Shown piece by piece: positions 1 to 8,538 of a DNA stretch of 64,000 bases (position 1 is its first letter; each line of letters opens with the position of its first letter). A program made the position numbers and the translations under genes. The stretch is from an uncultured Parabacteroides sp. (GTDB taxonomy: Bacteria; Bacteroidota; Bacteroidia; Bacteroidales; Tannerellaceae). A model generated the notes under the pieces. It was not told where the DNA came from, did no database searches, and worked only from the letters and a program-made list of their open reading frames with translations. The DNA lies in contig CASFNG010000006.1 of NCBI GenBank assembly GCA_949296075.1, forward strand, positions 186,001-250,000, in the 5' to 3' direction.

Positions 1-342
1 ATAGTTCAGATAGATACCATCCTCCTCCACCAAGGAGCAGGGGAATGGCTCCTCTGTCTCCTGGTAGCGGATCAACGCCTGGATATCCTCGGCGGGAATC
101 TCGCGTTTATAGATCACCCGCTCTTTCCCCACGAGGCAGTACCCTCCGTTCAAGGTGACGTACCCGTCAAACTCAAGATCCCCTAAATTATTGATAGACT
201 GCAACTGCCTTCCGGTCGCGATGAACACCTTGATACCTTTTTCCCGAAGTATCCCCAAGGCGCAGATGGTCGATTCGGGTAATCGATGTGTGTTGAAACT
301 CACTAACGTGCCGTCGATGTCAAAAAAGATCGCCTTAATCAT
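1..342 (-). CDS. HAD-superfamily hydrolase, Cof type (partial, N-terminal 114 residues)
   Basis: The frame opens at the ATG at 342 and is still open at base 1, so only the first 114 residues are present. HAD motif I is complete near the N-terminus (DIDGT, residues 8-12, with both aspartates) and motif II follows as VFIATGR around residues 39-45. The spacing and the TLNGGY segment after motif II fit the Cof/YidA branch, which has a large C2 cap inserted after motif II. Family members are cytoplasmic Mg-dependent phosphatases acting on sugar phosphates, flavin or pyridoxal phosphates; the substrate cannot be read from this part. A TAnnTTCG promoter element lies 31 bases upstream. It is transcribed away from nifJ, whose terminator sits between the two genes. 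Confidence 0.85.
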   Translation of the reverse strand, partial: MIKAIFFDIDGTLVSFNTHRLPESTICALGILREKGIKVFIATGRQLQSINNLGDLEFDGYVTLNGGYCLVGKERVIYKREIPAEDIQALIRYQETEEPFPCSLVEEDGIYLNY

Positions 343-372
343 ACCTACCTATATCCTTATCTTTTACGTACG

Positions 373-380
373 CGAAGATA
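373..380 (-). promoter_or_regulatory. Bacteroidetes -7 element for the HAD hydrolase
   Basis: On the minus strand the bases read TATCTTCG, matching TAnnTTyG. No clear TTG at -33. Distance to the ATG is about 30 bases, as usual for this phylum. Confidence 0.4.
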
Positions 381-462
381 CATTTTTTTGCCACATTTCC
401 ACCCTGCCTCATCCTGCATACATATTGTTGGGGCTTGATCCATAGCATGATCCGACAAGGCA

Positions 463-499
463 CAAAAAAAGCGGTGTCTCCCTCAACGGGAGGCACCGC
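463..499 (-). terminator. Intrinsic terminator of nifJ
   Basis: GCGGTGCCTCCC pairs with GGGAGACACCGC (one G-T pair) across a short loop and is followed on the minus strand by seven T. It lies about 40 bases after the nifJ stop codon. Confidence 0.85.
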
Positions 500-538
500 C
501 TCATATAGTCAAGTCAATTTAACGCTGTCCTTAAAGGA

Positions 539-3500
539 TCAAGCCTCTTCCGACCAGTTTTCGGCGGCCATGCGCTTGTAGCTGCGCAGACGCCATTTAG
601 CGTTCTCCTCCGCGGCAGCGAACAACTCAGCGGCCTCTTGAGGATATTGCTTCATCACGGAAGCGAAACGAACCTCGCCCTTCAGGAAGTCCTGGAACTT
701 GCTCCAATCCGGCTCCTTGCTATCCAGCGTGAACGGATTCTTGCCCTCAGCCTCCAAAGCGGGGTTGTAACGCCACAGGTGCCAGTAACCGCAAGCTACG
801 GCCTCTTTCTCCTCGGCCTGAGACTTGCCCATGCCTTTCTTCAAGCCGTGGTTGATACACGGAGCGTAAGCGATGATCAAGGACGGACCATCATAAGCCT
901 CGGCCTCGCGGATCGCCTTCAAGGTCTGAGCCTGGTCAGCGCCCATAGCGATCTGAGCCACATAGACGTAACCGTAGGTAGTTGCCATCAAGCCCAGGTC
1001 TTTCTTACGCACACGCTTGCCAGCGGCGGCAAACTTGGCGATAGCGCCTACCGGAGTAGCCTTCGACGACTGGCCTCCCGTGTTCGAATATACCTCGGTA
1101 TCCAATACCAAGATGTTGACATTCTTGCCGGAAGCGATCACATGATCCAAGCCACCATAGCCTATATCATAAGAAGCACCGTCACCACCGATGATCCATT
1201 GCGAACGTTTTACCAAGAAGTTGGACATCTCCTTGATCTGGGCGCAAAGCGGGCAGCCGTTAGCTATACCCTGCTCCGCCACGGCGATTACTTGAGGAGC
1301 CAGCTCCTTCGTCTTGTCGGCGTCATTCTGGTTAGCGATCCAAGCGGAAAGCACCTCTTTTGCCTCGGCGGGCGCTTTCTCATCGGAGATAATCTCGTTC
1401 ATCAATCTCGTCAAGCGGGCACGCATCTTCTCGTTGGCCAGCTCCATACCCAAGCCAAACTCACAGAAGTCCTCGAACAACGAGTTCGCCCATGCCGGAC
1501 CTTGTCCTTTCTCATTCGTGGTATAAGGTGTGGAAGGTACAGAACCAGAGTAGATAGAAGAACAACCAGTAGCGTTAGCCACCATCTCACGATCACCAAA
1601 CAACTGAGAGATCAACTTCACGTAGGGAGTCTCACCGCAACCTGCGCAGGCTCCAGAGAACTCAAACAATGGAGTGGCGAACTGGGAATTCTTCACGTTC
1701 GACTTAATATCCACCAAATGCTGCTTAGAAGAAACGTTATCGACGCAGTAAGTCCAGTTAGCGGCTTCAGGCAATTGACCTTCCAGAGGAACCATAGACA
1801 GAGCCTTGTTGCCCTTGAATCCCGGACAAACATCCGCGCAGTTACCGCAACCCAGACAGTCCAAGACATCAACTTGCATACGGAACTTCATCCCCTTCAT
1901 CGAGGCCGGAGCCTTTACGTCGATCATCGGGAAGTTAGCGCCCTTCTGCTCCTCATCGTTCAATACGAACGGACGGATAGAAGCGTGAGGACAAACGTAC
2001 GCGCACTGGTTACACTGGATACAGTTAGCCTCGTTCCAAACCGGCACGAATGCGGCTACACCACGTTTCTCATACTTAGCGGTTCCTTGCTCCCAGGTAC
2101 CGTCCTCAATACCTTTGAAGGCAGAAACCCTCAAGAGATCGCCATCTTGTGCGTTGATCGGGCGCACCACTTCATTGATGAACGCCGGATCGTTGTTAGC
2201 CACAACCTCATCATCCGGCAGATTTGCCCAAGCAGGATCTACCGTCAACTGACGATATTCGCCTCCACGATCCACGGCAGCGTAGTTCTTGTTAACGACA
2301 TCCTCACCCTTCTTGCCGTACGACTTCACGATGAATTTCTTCATTTGCTCGATCGCCAAGTCAACAGGGATAACTCCCGTGATGCGGAAGAAAGCGGATT
2401 GCAAGATCGTATTCGTACGATTACCCAAACCAATCTCGATAGCGATCTGGGTAGCGTTGATATAATAAACCGTAATATGCTTCTGGGCGAAATAACGTTT
2501 CACACGATTCGGCAGATGCTTTACCAATTCCTCCTCGCTCCAAACGGTATTCAACAAGAAGGTACCATTCTCACGCAGACCACGAGTCACGTCGTACATA
2601 CGGAGATAAGCCTGAACGTGGCAAGCCACGAAGTTTGGCGTGTTCACCAAGTAAGTAGAACGGATCGGATGATCCCCGAAACGAAGGTGAGAGCAGGTAA
2701 AACCACCCGACTTCTTCGAATCGTAAGAGAAGTATGCCTGACAATACTTATCCGTATTATCACCGATGATCTTCACGGAGTTCTTGTTAGCGCCCACCGT
2801 ACCGTCGGCTCCTAATCCGTAGAACTTCGCCTCAAACATGCCTTCGCCACCCAAAGCGATCTCCTCCTTCTGGGGCAGCGACGTGAAGGTAACGTCATCC
2901 ACGATACCGATCGTGAAATGATTCTTCGGCATCGGCAACGCCAAGTTCTCGTAAACAGACAGGATTTGAGCCGGAGTCGTATCCTTCGAGCCCAAACCGT
3001 AACGGCCACCCACGATGATCGGGGCGTTCTCTTGCCCATAGAAGCAATCCTTTACATCCAAATACAAAGGCTCCCCGTTGGCACCCGGCTCCTTCGTACG
3101 ATCCAATACGGCGATACGTTTAGCCGTCTTAGGAACAGCAGCCAAGAAGTGCTTAGCGGAGAACGGACGATACAAATGTACGGAAACCAATCCGACTTTC
3201 TCGCCTTTTGCCATTAAATAATCGATCGCCTCACGGGTTGCCTCTGTAACAGAGCCCATAGCGATAATCACGCGCTCAGCGTCCTCGGCTCCGTAGTAGT
3301 CGAACAGGCCATGCTTACGACCCGTGATCTTGGAGATCTCGTTCATGTACTCTTCCACGATAGCGGGAACTGCCTCATAATAAGAATTCGCCGACTCCCT
3401 GTGCTGGAAGAAATGATCCGGATTCTCTGCCATACCGCGGGCTACCGGATGCTCCGGATTCAACGCACGGGCACGGAACTCCGCCAAGGCCTTCTGGTCG

Positions 3501-4090
3501 ATCAGCGGAGCCAAGTCCTCATTCTCCAGCGCCTCGATCTTCTGGATCTCATGAGAGGTACGGAAACCATCGAAGAAGTTGACGAACGGCACACGCGACT
3601 TGATCGTAGCCAAGTGAGCGACACCCGCCAAATCCATCACCTCCTGAACGGAACCCTCAGCCAGCATAGCGAAACCTGTCTGACGGGCAGACATCACGTC
3701 TTGGTGATCACCGAAGATACACAACGCATGAGAGGCCAACGTACGGGCGGATACGTGGAACACGCAAGGCAACAACTCACCCGCGATCTTGTACATATTC
3801 GGGATCATCAGCAATAATCCTTGAGACGCGGTATAGGTAGTCGTCAAGGCTCCCGCTTGCAAAGAGCCGTGGACAGCGCCAGCGGCACCGCCCTCCGATT
3901 GCATTTCCTGTACCATTACGGTCTCGCCGAATATATTCTTACGTCCGGCGGCAGCCCACTCATCTACGTATTCTGCCATCGTAGAAGAAGGGGTGATGGG
4001 GTAAATGGCAGCCACCTCGCTAAACATATACGAGATATGCGCGGCGGCTTGATTACCATCACAGGTCAAAAATTTCTTCTGTTTTGTCAT
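539..4090 (-). CDS. nifJ: Pyruvate:ferredoxin (flavodoxin) oxidoreductase
   Basis: Single-chain PFOR of 1183 residues, the usual length of the fused homodimeric enzyme. It oxidises pyruvate with CoA to acetyl-CoA and CO2 and reduces ferredoxin in the cytoplasm. Seen in order: N-terminal pyrimidine-binding domain beginning about residue 5 (AAAHISYMFSEVAAIYPITP), the central gamma region, two [4Fe-4S] ferredoxin clusters (CIQCNQCAYVCP near 685-700 and CLGCGNCADVCPG near 743), then the thiamine-diphosphate domain with a third cluster region (GACAGCGETPY) and the GDG motif near 968 followed by NTGGQ. The gene is monocistronic by structure, with its own strong terminator. The 55-base gap upstream has TTTG at a fitting -33 distance but only a weak -7 box (TACTAATA). 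The product would supply reduced ferredoxin to the Rnf complex encoded at the other end of the window. Confidence 0.97.
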   Translation of the reverse strand: MTKQKKFLTCDGNQAAAHISYMFSEVAAIYPITPSSTMAEYVDEWAAAGRKNIFGETVMVQEMQSEGGAAGAVHGSLQAGALTTTYTASQGLLLMIPNMYKIAGELLPCVFHVSARTLASHALCIFGDHQDVMSARQTGFAMLAEGSVQEVMDLAGVAHLATIKSRVPFVNFFDGFRTSHEIQKIEALENEDLAPLIDQKALAEFRARALNPEHPVARGMAENPDHFFQHRESANSYYEAVPAIVEEYMNEISKITGRKHGLFDYYGAEDAERVIIAMGSVTEATREAIDYLMAKGEKVGLVSVHLYRPFSAKHFLAAVPKTAKRIAVLDRTKEPGANGEPLYLDVKDCFYGQENAPIIVGGRYGLGSKDTTPAQILSVYENLALPMPKNHFTIGIVDDVTFTSLPQKEEIALGGEGMFEAKFYGLGADGTVGANKNSVKIIGDNTDKYCQAYFSYDSKKSGGFTCSHLRFGDHPIRSTYLVNTPNFVACHVQAYLRMYDVTRGLRENGTFLLNTVWSEEELVKHLPNRVKRYFAQKHITVYYINATQIAIEIGLGNRTNTILQSAFFRITGVIPVDLAIEQMKKFIVKSYGKKGEDVVNKNYAAVDRGGEYRQLTVDPAWANLPDDEVVANNDPAFINEVVRPINAQDGDLLRVSAFKGIEDGTWEQGTAKYEKRGVAAFVPVWNEANCIQCNQCAYVCPHASIRPFVLNDEEQKGANFPMIDVKAPASMKGMKFRMQVDVLDCLGCGNCADVCPGFKGNKALSMVPLEGQLPEAANWTYCVDNVSSKQHLVDIKSNVKNSQFATPLFEFSGACAGCGETPYVKLISQLFGDREMVANATGCSSIYSGSVPSTPYTTNEKGQGPAWANSLFEDFCEFGLGMELANEKMRARLTRLMNEIISDEKAPAEAKEVLSAWIANQNDADKTKELAPQVIAVAEQGIANGCPLCAQIKEMSNFLVKRSQWIIGGDGASYDIGYGGLDHVIASGKNVNILVLDTEVYSNTGGQSSKATPVGAIAKFAAAGKRVRKKDLGLMATTYGYVYVAQIAMGADQAQTLKAIREAEAYDGPSLIIAYAPCINHGLKKGMGKSQAEEKEAVACGYWHLWRYNPALEAEGKNPFTLDSKEPDWSKFQDFLKGEVRFASVMKQYPQEAAELFAAAEENAKWRLRSYKRMAAENWSEEA

Positions 4091-4145
4091 AGACCTATAA
4101 AACTATTAGTATTAACGATATTTATAAACACAAATCCTTCATGCC

Positions 4146-5384
4146 TCAATAAAGAAATCCGAACAACCATAGAGGAATCATGTTCCCCTCGCCGACCTCC
4201 GTCTTATCGACCGCGTAATAGAGATCCGGGTTATTCTTCACCTTCATGCTCTCCTCCACCCGGAAATGATATTTCCCGTTCACATGGAAATGGGCGTTCT
4301 TGATTCCCGCGTTCAGCTTGTTGTCCTTCAACAGCTGGTTGTAAAAGAACGATTCCCGCACCGCCTGGGCATTCACCTCCATCGGGCGGATCGGGTACAT
4401 CAAATTCGAGTTATACATATAGACCTTCGATGGCTTCTTAGGGAACGACTCACCGACCGGATACAGCATATTCACCAGACGGGCGTCAGCCAGATACTTG
4501 ATGTAATTCATCACCGTAGCCCTCGAGGTCTCAATATCCTTGCTCAACTGGCTGACATTCGGTGTGCATGGCGCGCTCGTTGCCAACAAATAGAGCAATT
4601 TCCGCAGCTTCGGCAAATAGCTCTGCTCAATCTGCTTGATATATAAAACATCTACCTCCAGCATCATGTTCATGGTCTTCAGCAAGTTCTCGGAAAAATT
4701 GCGTTTCTCCAAGAAAAAGGGATAAAAGCCATGATGAAGATAATCCTGGAAATAGGCCATCGGGCGGACGAGCGAACAGATCTGCCGGGCGATCTCCTCG
4801 TGATTCGCCAGGATCTCCTCGAACGTATAGGCCGGGAACTGGCTTCCCGACATCAGGTTCAGGAATTCCCTGAACGAGAATCCACGCAAATTATAAGAGA
4901 CCACCTTCCCCGACAGGTCTGGATTCTCCTCTTTCAGGCGCATCACCGAGGAGCCGGAGAAGACGATCCGCAGATCCTCGAAATGGTCGTAGCAATAGCG
5001 TAATTCTCTCGACCAGTTCGAGTACTTGAATACTTGATCTATCAACAACACCTTCCCCCCTTTCGCCCGGAACTCGGCGGCGAAATCCACCAGCGTACGT
5101 TCCGTGAAATAAAAGTGGTTCAGGTTCACGTATAGACATTCCTTATTATCGGCGCCAAACCGCTCGCGAGCATAGTTCAAGAGGAAAGTGGTCTTTCCCA
5201 CTCCCCGCGAGCCTTTCACGCCGATCAGACGATCATTCCAATTGATCTCGTCCATCAATCCTCTCCGCACGGGGGAGTAAAGATGATCCACCAAATATTT
5301 ATGTGTCTTAAAGAATGCTTCCACTGTGTCCGTCGATCGTTTGGCAATGGATAATTGACAGTTCATCACTCGCCATCCATCCAT
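4146..5384 (-). CDS. AAA_14/DUF4143-type ATPase with altered Walker B
   Basis: A 412-residue P-loop protein of the AAA_14 plus DUF4143 class, common as orphan genes in Bacteroidales and of unknown function. Walker A is GSRGVGKT (residues 58-65). The Walker B region reads LLIDQVFKY (113-121): most relatives have DEVHKY here, so the catalytic glutamate is glutamine (codon CAA) and the next histidine is phenylalanine. A sensor-1-like stretch RIVFSGSS follows near 140. A winged-helix segment (LSKDIETSRATVMNYIKYL, about 275-295) leads into the C-terminal nuclease-like DUF4143 part. The start could also be the Met at 5366; both are compatible with the promoter at 5398-5427. It lies 55 bases upstream of nifJ with no visible terminator between. 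Confidence 0.85.
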   Translation of the reverse strand: MDGWRVMNCQLSIAKRSTDTVEAFFKTHKYLVDHLYSPVRRGLMDEINWNDRLIGVKGSRGVGKTTFLLNYARERFGADNKECLYVNLNHFYFTERTLVDFAAEFRAKGGKVLLIDQVFKYSNWSRELRYCYDHFEDLRIVFSGSSVMRLKEENPDLSGKVVSYNLRGFSFREFLNLMSGSQFPAYTFEEILANHEEIARQICSLVRPMAYFQDYLHHGFYPFFLEKRNFSENLLKTMNMMLEVDVLYIKQIEQSYLPKLRKLLYLLATSAPCTPNVSQLSKDIETSRATVMNYIKYLADARLVNMLYPVGESFPKKPSKVYMYNSNLMYPIRPMEVNAQAVRESFFYNQLLKDNKLNAGIKNAHFHVNGKYHFRVEESMKVKNNPDLYYAVDKTEVGEGNMIPLWLFGFLY

Positions 5385-5397
5385 TCGTTAAACGGGG

Positions 5398-5427
5398 CAA
5401 ATATACGTATTCTTTCCAATATTGCAA
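5398..5427 (-). promoter_or_regulatory. Promoter of the AAA ATPase gene
   Basis: On the minus strand TTG, 19 bases, TATATTTG: a full match to the Bacteroidetes housekeeping consensus. The predicted transcript starts only some 7-25 bases before the start codon. Confidence 0.65.
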
Positions 5428-5493
5428 CACCGAGTTTACAATATTCACCTAAAAATACGCATTTTAAACTATCAACTATCCATCGTGAGGCGA

Positions 5494-6513
5494 TCACTCG
5501 ATGATCGAGATCCAGCCGTATGTATCAGGCTCGTCGCCATACTGGATGGCGCGCAGCTTGTGATACAGTTTCTCGCAGACCGGCCCCGGCTTCCCGTCCT
5601 TGGCGATCACGTAAGACTTGTTCTCGTCCAAGTCGTCGATCTGTGAGATAGGGGCGATCACGGCGGCGGTACCGCACTCGGCCGCCTCGTCAAACGTGGC
5701 GATCTCCTCCAAGGGCACCGGACGGCGCTCTACCTTAAGCCCCATATCCTCGGCCAGCTGTTGCAGGCTCTTGTTGGTAATGGAGGGCAGGATGGAATGA
5801 GACAGCGGCGTGATATAGCTATTTCCACGGATACCGAAGAAGTTGGCCGGTCCACACTCATCCAAGTATTTCTTCTCTTTCGGGTCTAAATAGAGCACGG
5901 CGGCATAGCCTTTCGAATGAGCTATCTCGCCTGCCACGAGGCTCGCCGCGTAATTACCGCCCACCTTGATCGTACCGGTTCCGTGAGGCGCGGCACGGTC
6001 GTACTCCCGCAGGATACATACCTTGGAGGGCTGGAAACCGCCCTTGAAATAGGGGCCTACCGGCGTGACAAACACCATGAACAGGTATTCCGGGGCCGGC
6101 TTCACGCCTACCTGGGCACCCAAGCCAAGCAGCAACGGACGGATATAAAGGGCGGCACCGCTCTCGTAAGGAGGAACGAAACGCTCGTTCAGCTTCACGA
6201 CCTTGCGCACGGCCTCCTCGAATTTCTCTACCGGAAGCTCCGCCATCTTGATACCCCGGCTCGACGATTGCATACGTCGCGCGTTCTCGTCTAAGCGGAA
6301 CACACGGATCTTGCCGTCTTTCCCGCGGAAAGCCTTCAATCCCTCGAAAGCCTCTTGCCCATAGTGCAAGCAAGTTGCCGCCATGTGAATATTGATGATT
6401 TCTGAAGAAGAGACCTCTAACTCACCCCATTTTCCATCCCGGTAGTAACATCTGACGTTGTAGTCAGTCTTAATGTATCCGAATCCAAGTTCAGACCAAT
6501 TTAAGTTTTCCAT
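5494..6513 (-). CDS. ilvE: Branched-chain amino acid aminotransferase
   Basis: A 339-residue fold-type IV PLP enzyme that transfers the amino group between glutamate and the keto acids of valine, leucine and isoleucine in the cytoplasm. The Schiff-base lysine is K183 in GTIKVGGNYAAS. Other hallmarks are the N-terminal LHYGQEAFEGLKAFR (49-63), the arginine-containing LYIRP (122-126) and DECGPANFFG near 225. Length matches the long BCAT type common in Bacteroidetes. The predicted -7 box lies about 90 bases upstream, so there is an untranslated leader of about 80-90 bases; I see no leucine/isoleucine/valine-rich leader peptide in it. Confidence 0.95.
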   Translation of the reverse strand: MENLNWSELGFGYIKTDYNVRCYYRDGKWGELEVSSSEIINIHMAATCLHYGQEAFEGLKAFRGKDGKIRVFRLDENARRMQSSSRGIKMAELPVEKFEEAVRKVVKLNERFVPPYESGAALYIRPLLLGLGAQVGVKPAPEYLFMVFVTPVGPYFKGGFQPSKVCILREYDRAAPHGTGTIKVGGNYAASLVAGEIAHSKGYAAVLYLDPKEKKYLDECGPANFFGIRGNSYITPLSHSILPSITNKSLQQLAEDMGLKVERRPVPLEEIATFDEAAECGTAAVIAPISQIDDLDENKSYVIAKDGKPGPVCEKLYHKLRAIQYGDEPDTYGWISIIE

Positions 6514-6602
6514 ATCTTATCTTAATTGATTTAAGTGAATAATCATGATAGTAGATCGTATCGTCCATTTCTCCGCACGGCCTTTTTGGGGTTCGCGCAC
6601 CG

Positions 6603-6610
6603 CAAATATA
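6603..6610 (-). promoter_or_regulatory. -7 element of ilvE
   Basis: Minus strand TATATTTG; no TTG at the expected upstream distance. Implies a leader of about 80-90 bases. Confidence 0.45.
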
Positions 6611-6643
6611 CATTAATTTATATTCATTATCCGGCTGGGGCAC

Positions 6644-6680
6644 AAAAAAACATCCCCCTTCCCGGCGGGGGAAGGGGGAT
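6644..6680 (-). terminator. Intrinsic terminator of the DUF4377 lipoprotein gene
   Basis: A 12-bp GC-rich stem (ATCCCCCTTCCC with its complement, minimal loop) is followed on the minus strand by seven T. It sits between the lipoprotein stop codon and the ilvE promoter. Confidence 0.85.
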
Positions 6681-6712
6681 AGATCTCTTTCGACGGGAAA
6701 GATGCCTCCTTA

Positions 6713-7357
6713 TCAATTTCCTAAAGGCGCCGATTTCGACAGGATCTCCTTCAGCACATACTGAACGGTCTGGCACTGTTCACCATCAGGCTTCTCCTCC
6801 AAGGTGATCTTCTCCACGGAGAGCTTATAGCTCCAATCCTTCGTATAGGCAAAGCCCTCGATCTTGTTGAAGGGGACATTCGTCCATGCCTCCTCCCCTT
6901 CCTCGCGGATCTTCATGCAAGGAGCCTCCTCCATTCCGGGAATACCCCACTCATAGTTCCCGGGCTGGGCGTCAACCTCAAGGATCACCGTCTCCCGGAC
7001 AGCCTCGGCCGGTTTTCTCATTCGCTCCTCCAGCAGCCGATACGTATAAATGCCCGCGTCGGCAGGCGGATTGGCCAAGGTGGTCCGCTCTACCCGCAAC
7101 TGATAAGCGTAACCCCGCTCATAGGTAAACCCGTTAATCTCGCCAAAGCCCAGATCCTGATAACGGGTATCGTCACCGATCCTCACCCACATACCTTCTT
7201 GAGGGATTTCCGACAAGACCGGCGCATAGACGCAAGTCTGGGAGGAGATTTCCATGTTCACCACCTCTACCTTATCCTCGGGAGTATCTTCATTCAGGCA
7301 TCCGCCCAAACCCAAAGCGCAACATAGGGTCATGATTCCCAAAATTCGTGTTTTCAT
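6713..7357 (-). CDS. Lipoprotein with two DUF4377-like repeats
   Basis: A 214-residue lipoprotein: residues 1-20 form a signal peptide ending in the lipobox LGLGGC. The mature part contains two similar halves. The first (about 38-110) has CVYAPVLSEI, then EINGFTYERGYAYQLRVERT and a conserved ANPPADAG; the second (about 125-212) has a corresponding APCMKIRE and KIEGFAYTKDWSYKLSVEKI. This pattern (Cys, a G-F/Y-x-Y-x-x-G/D-Y-x-Y-x-L-x-V core, then NPPADA) is that of DUF4377, a family of unknown function in Bacteroidetes, normally one copy per domain. The second copy lacks NPPADA and is probably diverged. AAGGAG, an unusually good ribosome-binding site for this phylum, precedes the ATG. Location: inner or outer membrane surface, not decidable here. 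Confidence 0.75.
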   Translation of the reverse strand: MKTRILGIMTLCCALGLGGCLNEDTPEDKVEVVNMEISSQTCVYAPVLSEIPQEGMWVRIGDDTRYQDLGFGEINGFTYERGYAYQLRVERTTLANPPADAGIYTYRLLEERMRKPAEAVRETVILEVDAQPGNYEWGIPGMEEAPCMKIREEGEEAWTNVPFNKIEGFAYTKDWSYKLSVEKITLEEKPDGEQCQTVQYVLKEILSKSAPLGN

Positions 7358-7389
7358 CGCTCTCTCCTTGTTTAGGTTATCGTGTTTGG

Positions 7390-7397
7390 CAAAAATA
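7390..7397 (-). promoter_or_regulatory. -7 element of the DUF4377 gene
   Basis: Minus strand TATTTTTG, preceded by a T-rich tract but no TTG at -33. The ATG follows about 33 bases downstream. Confidence 0.45.
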
Positions 7398-7430
7398 GGG
7401 TATTCCTAAAAAAAAAAACGATTCCGCAAG

Positions 7431-7464
7431 TTTTTCGGAAAATTTCTCATTCTTTTCCGAAAAA
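7431..7464 (-). terminator. AT-rich hairpin ending the esterase gene
   Basis: A perfect 12-bp inverted repeat (TTTTTCGGAAAA, 10-base loop, TTTTCCGAAAAA) lies 34 bases beyond the esterase stop. There is no T tract beyond the stem other than its own ends, so termination is likely but less certain. Confidence 0.55.
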
Positions 7465-7497
7465 CCCGGAGATATTTTTACTCATCCTCTCCCGGGG

Positions 7498-8331
7498 TCA
7501 ACGGGAAGAGCCGGATGAGGAGGAGGAAGCCTCCAAGATCGCCTTCACGTGGTTCTTCAGGATGTGGAAAGCGGGAGAGGCCATCGAGCCATGATCGTAG
7601 CCGTCCAACTCATACAGATAGACCTGCTTATGCCCTACCACCTTCATCATGCGCCAGAAATAGGCGTTCTCCTCGTAACGTCCGAGCATCTCCATCTCGC
7701 GGTCGCCCGACACGATAATCAAGGGAGGCGCGTCTGGACGGACGTAAAACAGGGGAGCGAACTCGTCGATGCTGGGCTGGGTATCTCTCATCCCTTTCGA
7801 CTGACGGTAGGCGAAATGGCTGATAGCGTGTCCGCTGAAGGGGATCAAAGCCGCGATCGAATCGGCATCGATCCCGTATTTGGCAAGCCAGCGCTTATCC
7901 AAGCCGATCATGTTGGTCAAGTAGCCTCCCGCGGAATGGCCGGACACGAAGATCTTACGAGGATCTCCCCCATAGCGCCCGATCTCGCGGAACGCCCACG
8001 CCACGGCAGCGGCGGCATCGTCGATACAATCCGTCAGGGTAGCTTTCGGCAACAGGCGATAATTCACGGCGACAACCGCCATCCCGCAATTCTTCAACTC
8101 CTCGGGAATAAATTTATTTCCTCCGGACAATCCTCCCCCATGAAACCAGACAACGGTCGGAAAGCCGGCCGTATCTTTTGGATAATAGAGATCGAGCTTA
8201 CAGCGCTCTTTCGCGTATGGATCGGAAGAGGTGGCATACGAGATGTCGTTGACGGTCGTATAGGTCTGACCGAAAATAGGGAGCGTATGGCAAAGAAGTA
8301 CGCCCAATAGCAGTAAAAGCACTTTCTTCAT
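7498..8331 (-). CDS. Secreted alpha/beta-hydrolase (carboxylesterase-like)
   Basis: A 277-residue enzyme with a signal peptide (residues 1-21, MKKVLLLLLGVLLCHTLPIF then GQ), so it acts in the periplasm or outside. The oxyanion motif HGGG is at 64-67 and the nucleophile elbow GHSAGG places the catalytic serine at 133. Asp210 (SGDREME) and His247 (YDHGSM) complete the triad. This is the hormone-sensitive-lipase-like/BD-FAE type that in Bacteroidetes often removes acetyl or feruloyl groups from polysaccharides; the substrate is not evident. The C-terminus is a short serine-rich tail. It is divergent from the OPT transporter gene, sharing a 207-base intergenic region with a promoter for each. Confidence 0.88.
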   Translation of the reverse strand: MKKVLLLLLGVLLCHTLPIFGQTYTTVNDISYATSSDPYAKERCKLDLYYPKDTAGFPTVVWFHGGGLSGGNKFIPEELKNCGMAVVAVNYRLLPKATLTDCIDDAAAAVAWAFREIGRYGGDPRKIFVSGHSAGGYLTNMIGLDKRWLAKYGIDADSIAALIPFSGHAISHFAYRQSKGMRDTQPSIDEFAPLFYVRPDAPPLIIVSGDREMEMLGRYEENAYFWRMMKVVGHKQVYLYELDGYDHGSMASPAFHILKNHVKAILEASSSSSGSSR

Positions 8332-8368
8332 GGCGCTAAAATCGTTTTTTTATTGTTTTCCTTAGCGA

Positions 8369-8376
8369 CAAAGATA
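8369..8376 (-). promoter_or_regulatory. -7 element of the esterase gene
   Basis: Minus strand TATCTTTG about 38 bases before the ATG; the -33 element is weak. Confidence 0.45.
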
Positions 8377-8441
8377 ACACATACGAGGCATAAAGTTCAT
8401 CAGGGAATAAATAAAACTTGGGCAAATTGCTCGTCCGATCC

Positions 8442-8472
8442 TTGTTTTTATGCGCGAGAAACGATAAATTTG
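8442..8472 (+). promoter_or_regulatory. Promoter of the OPT transporter gene
   Basis: TTG, 20 bases, TAAATTTG: full consensus. The GTG start lies 66 bases downstream. Confidence 0.6.
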
Positions 8473-8538
8473 TCACCCGACCTCCCTCCATAGGCGGGAA
8501 GTATTGACAGATTGCAAAAATCCTAACTGAATAATATC

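Noticed and set aside
638-2815. A 725-codon open frame on the strand opposite nifJ
   Set aside because: It is fully antisense to a certain PFOR gene, its product is low-complexity and Arg/Leu-rich with no domain, and long antisense frames are expected from the codon usage here.
5366-5493. Similar short strings near 5345-5370 and 5467-5485 (variants of ACTATCAACTATCCAT)
   Set aside because: Too short and too simple to call a repeat; possibly common AT-rich intergenic sequence.
6514-6600. Leader-peptide attenuator before ilvE
   Set aside because: A 25-codon frame overlaps the ilvE start, but it is not rich in Leu, Ile or Val and no terminator/antiterminator pair is visible.
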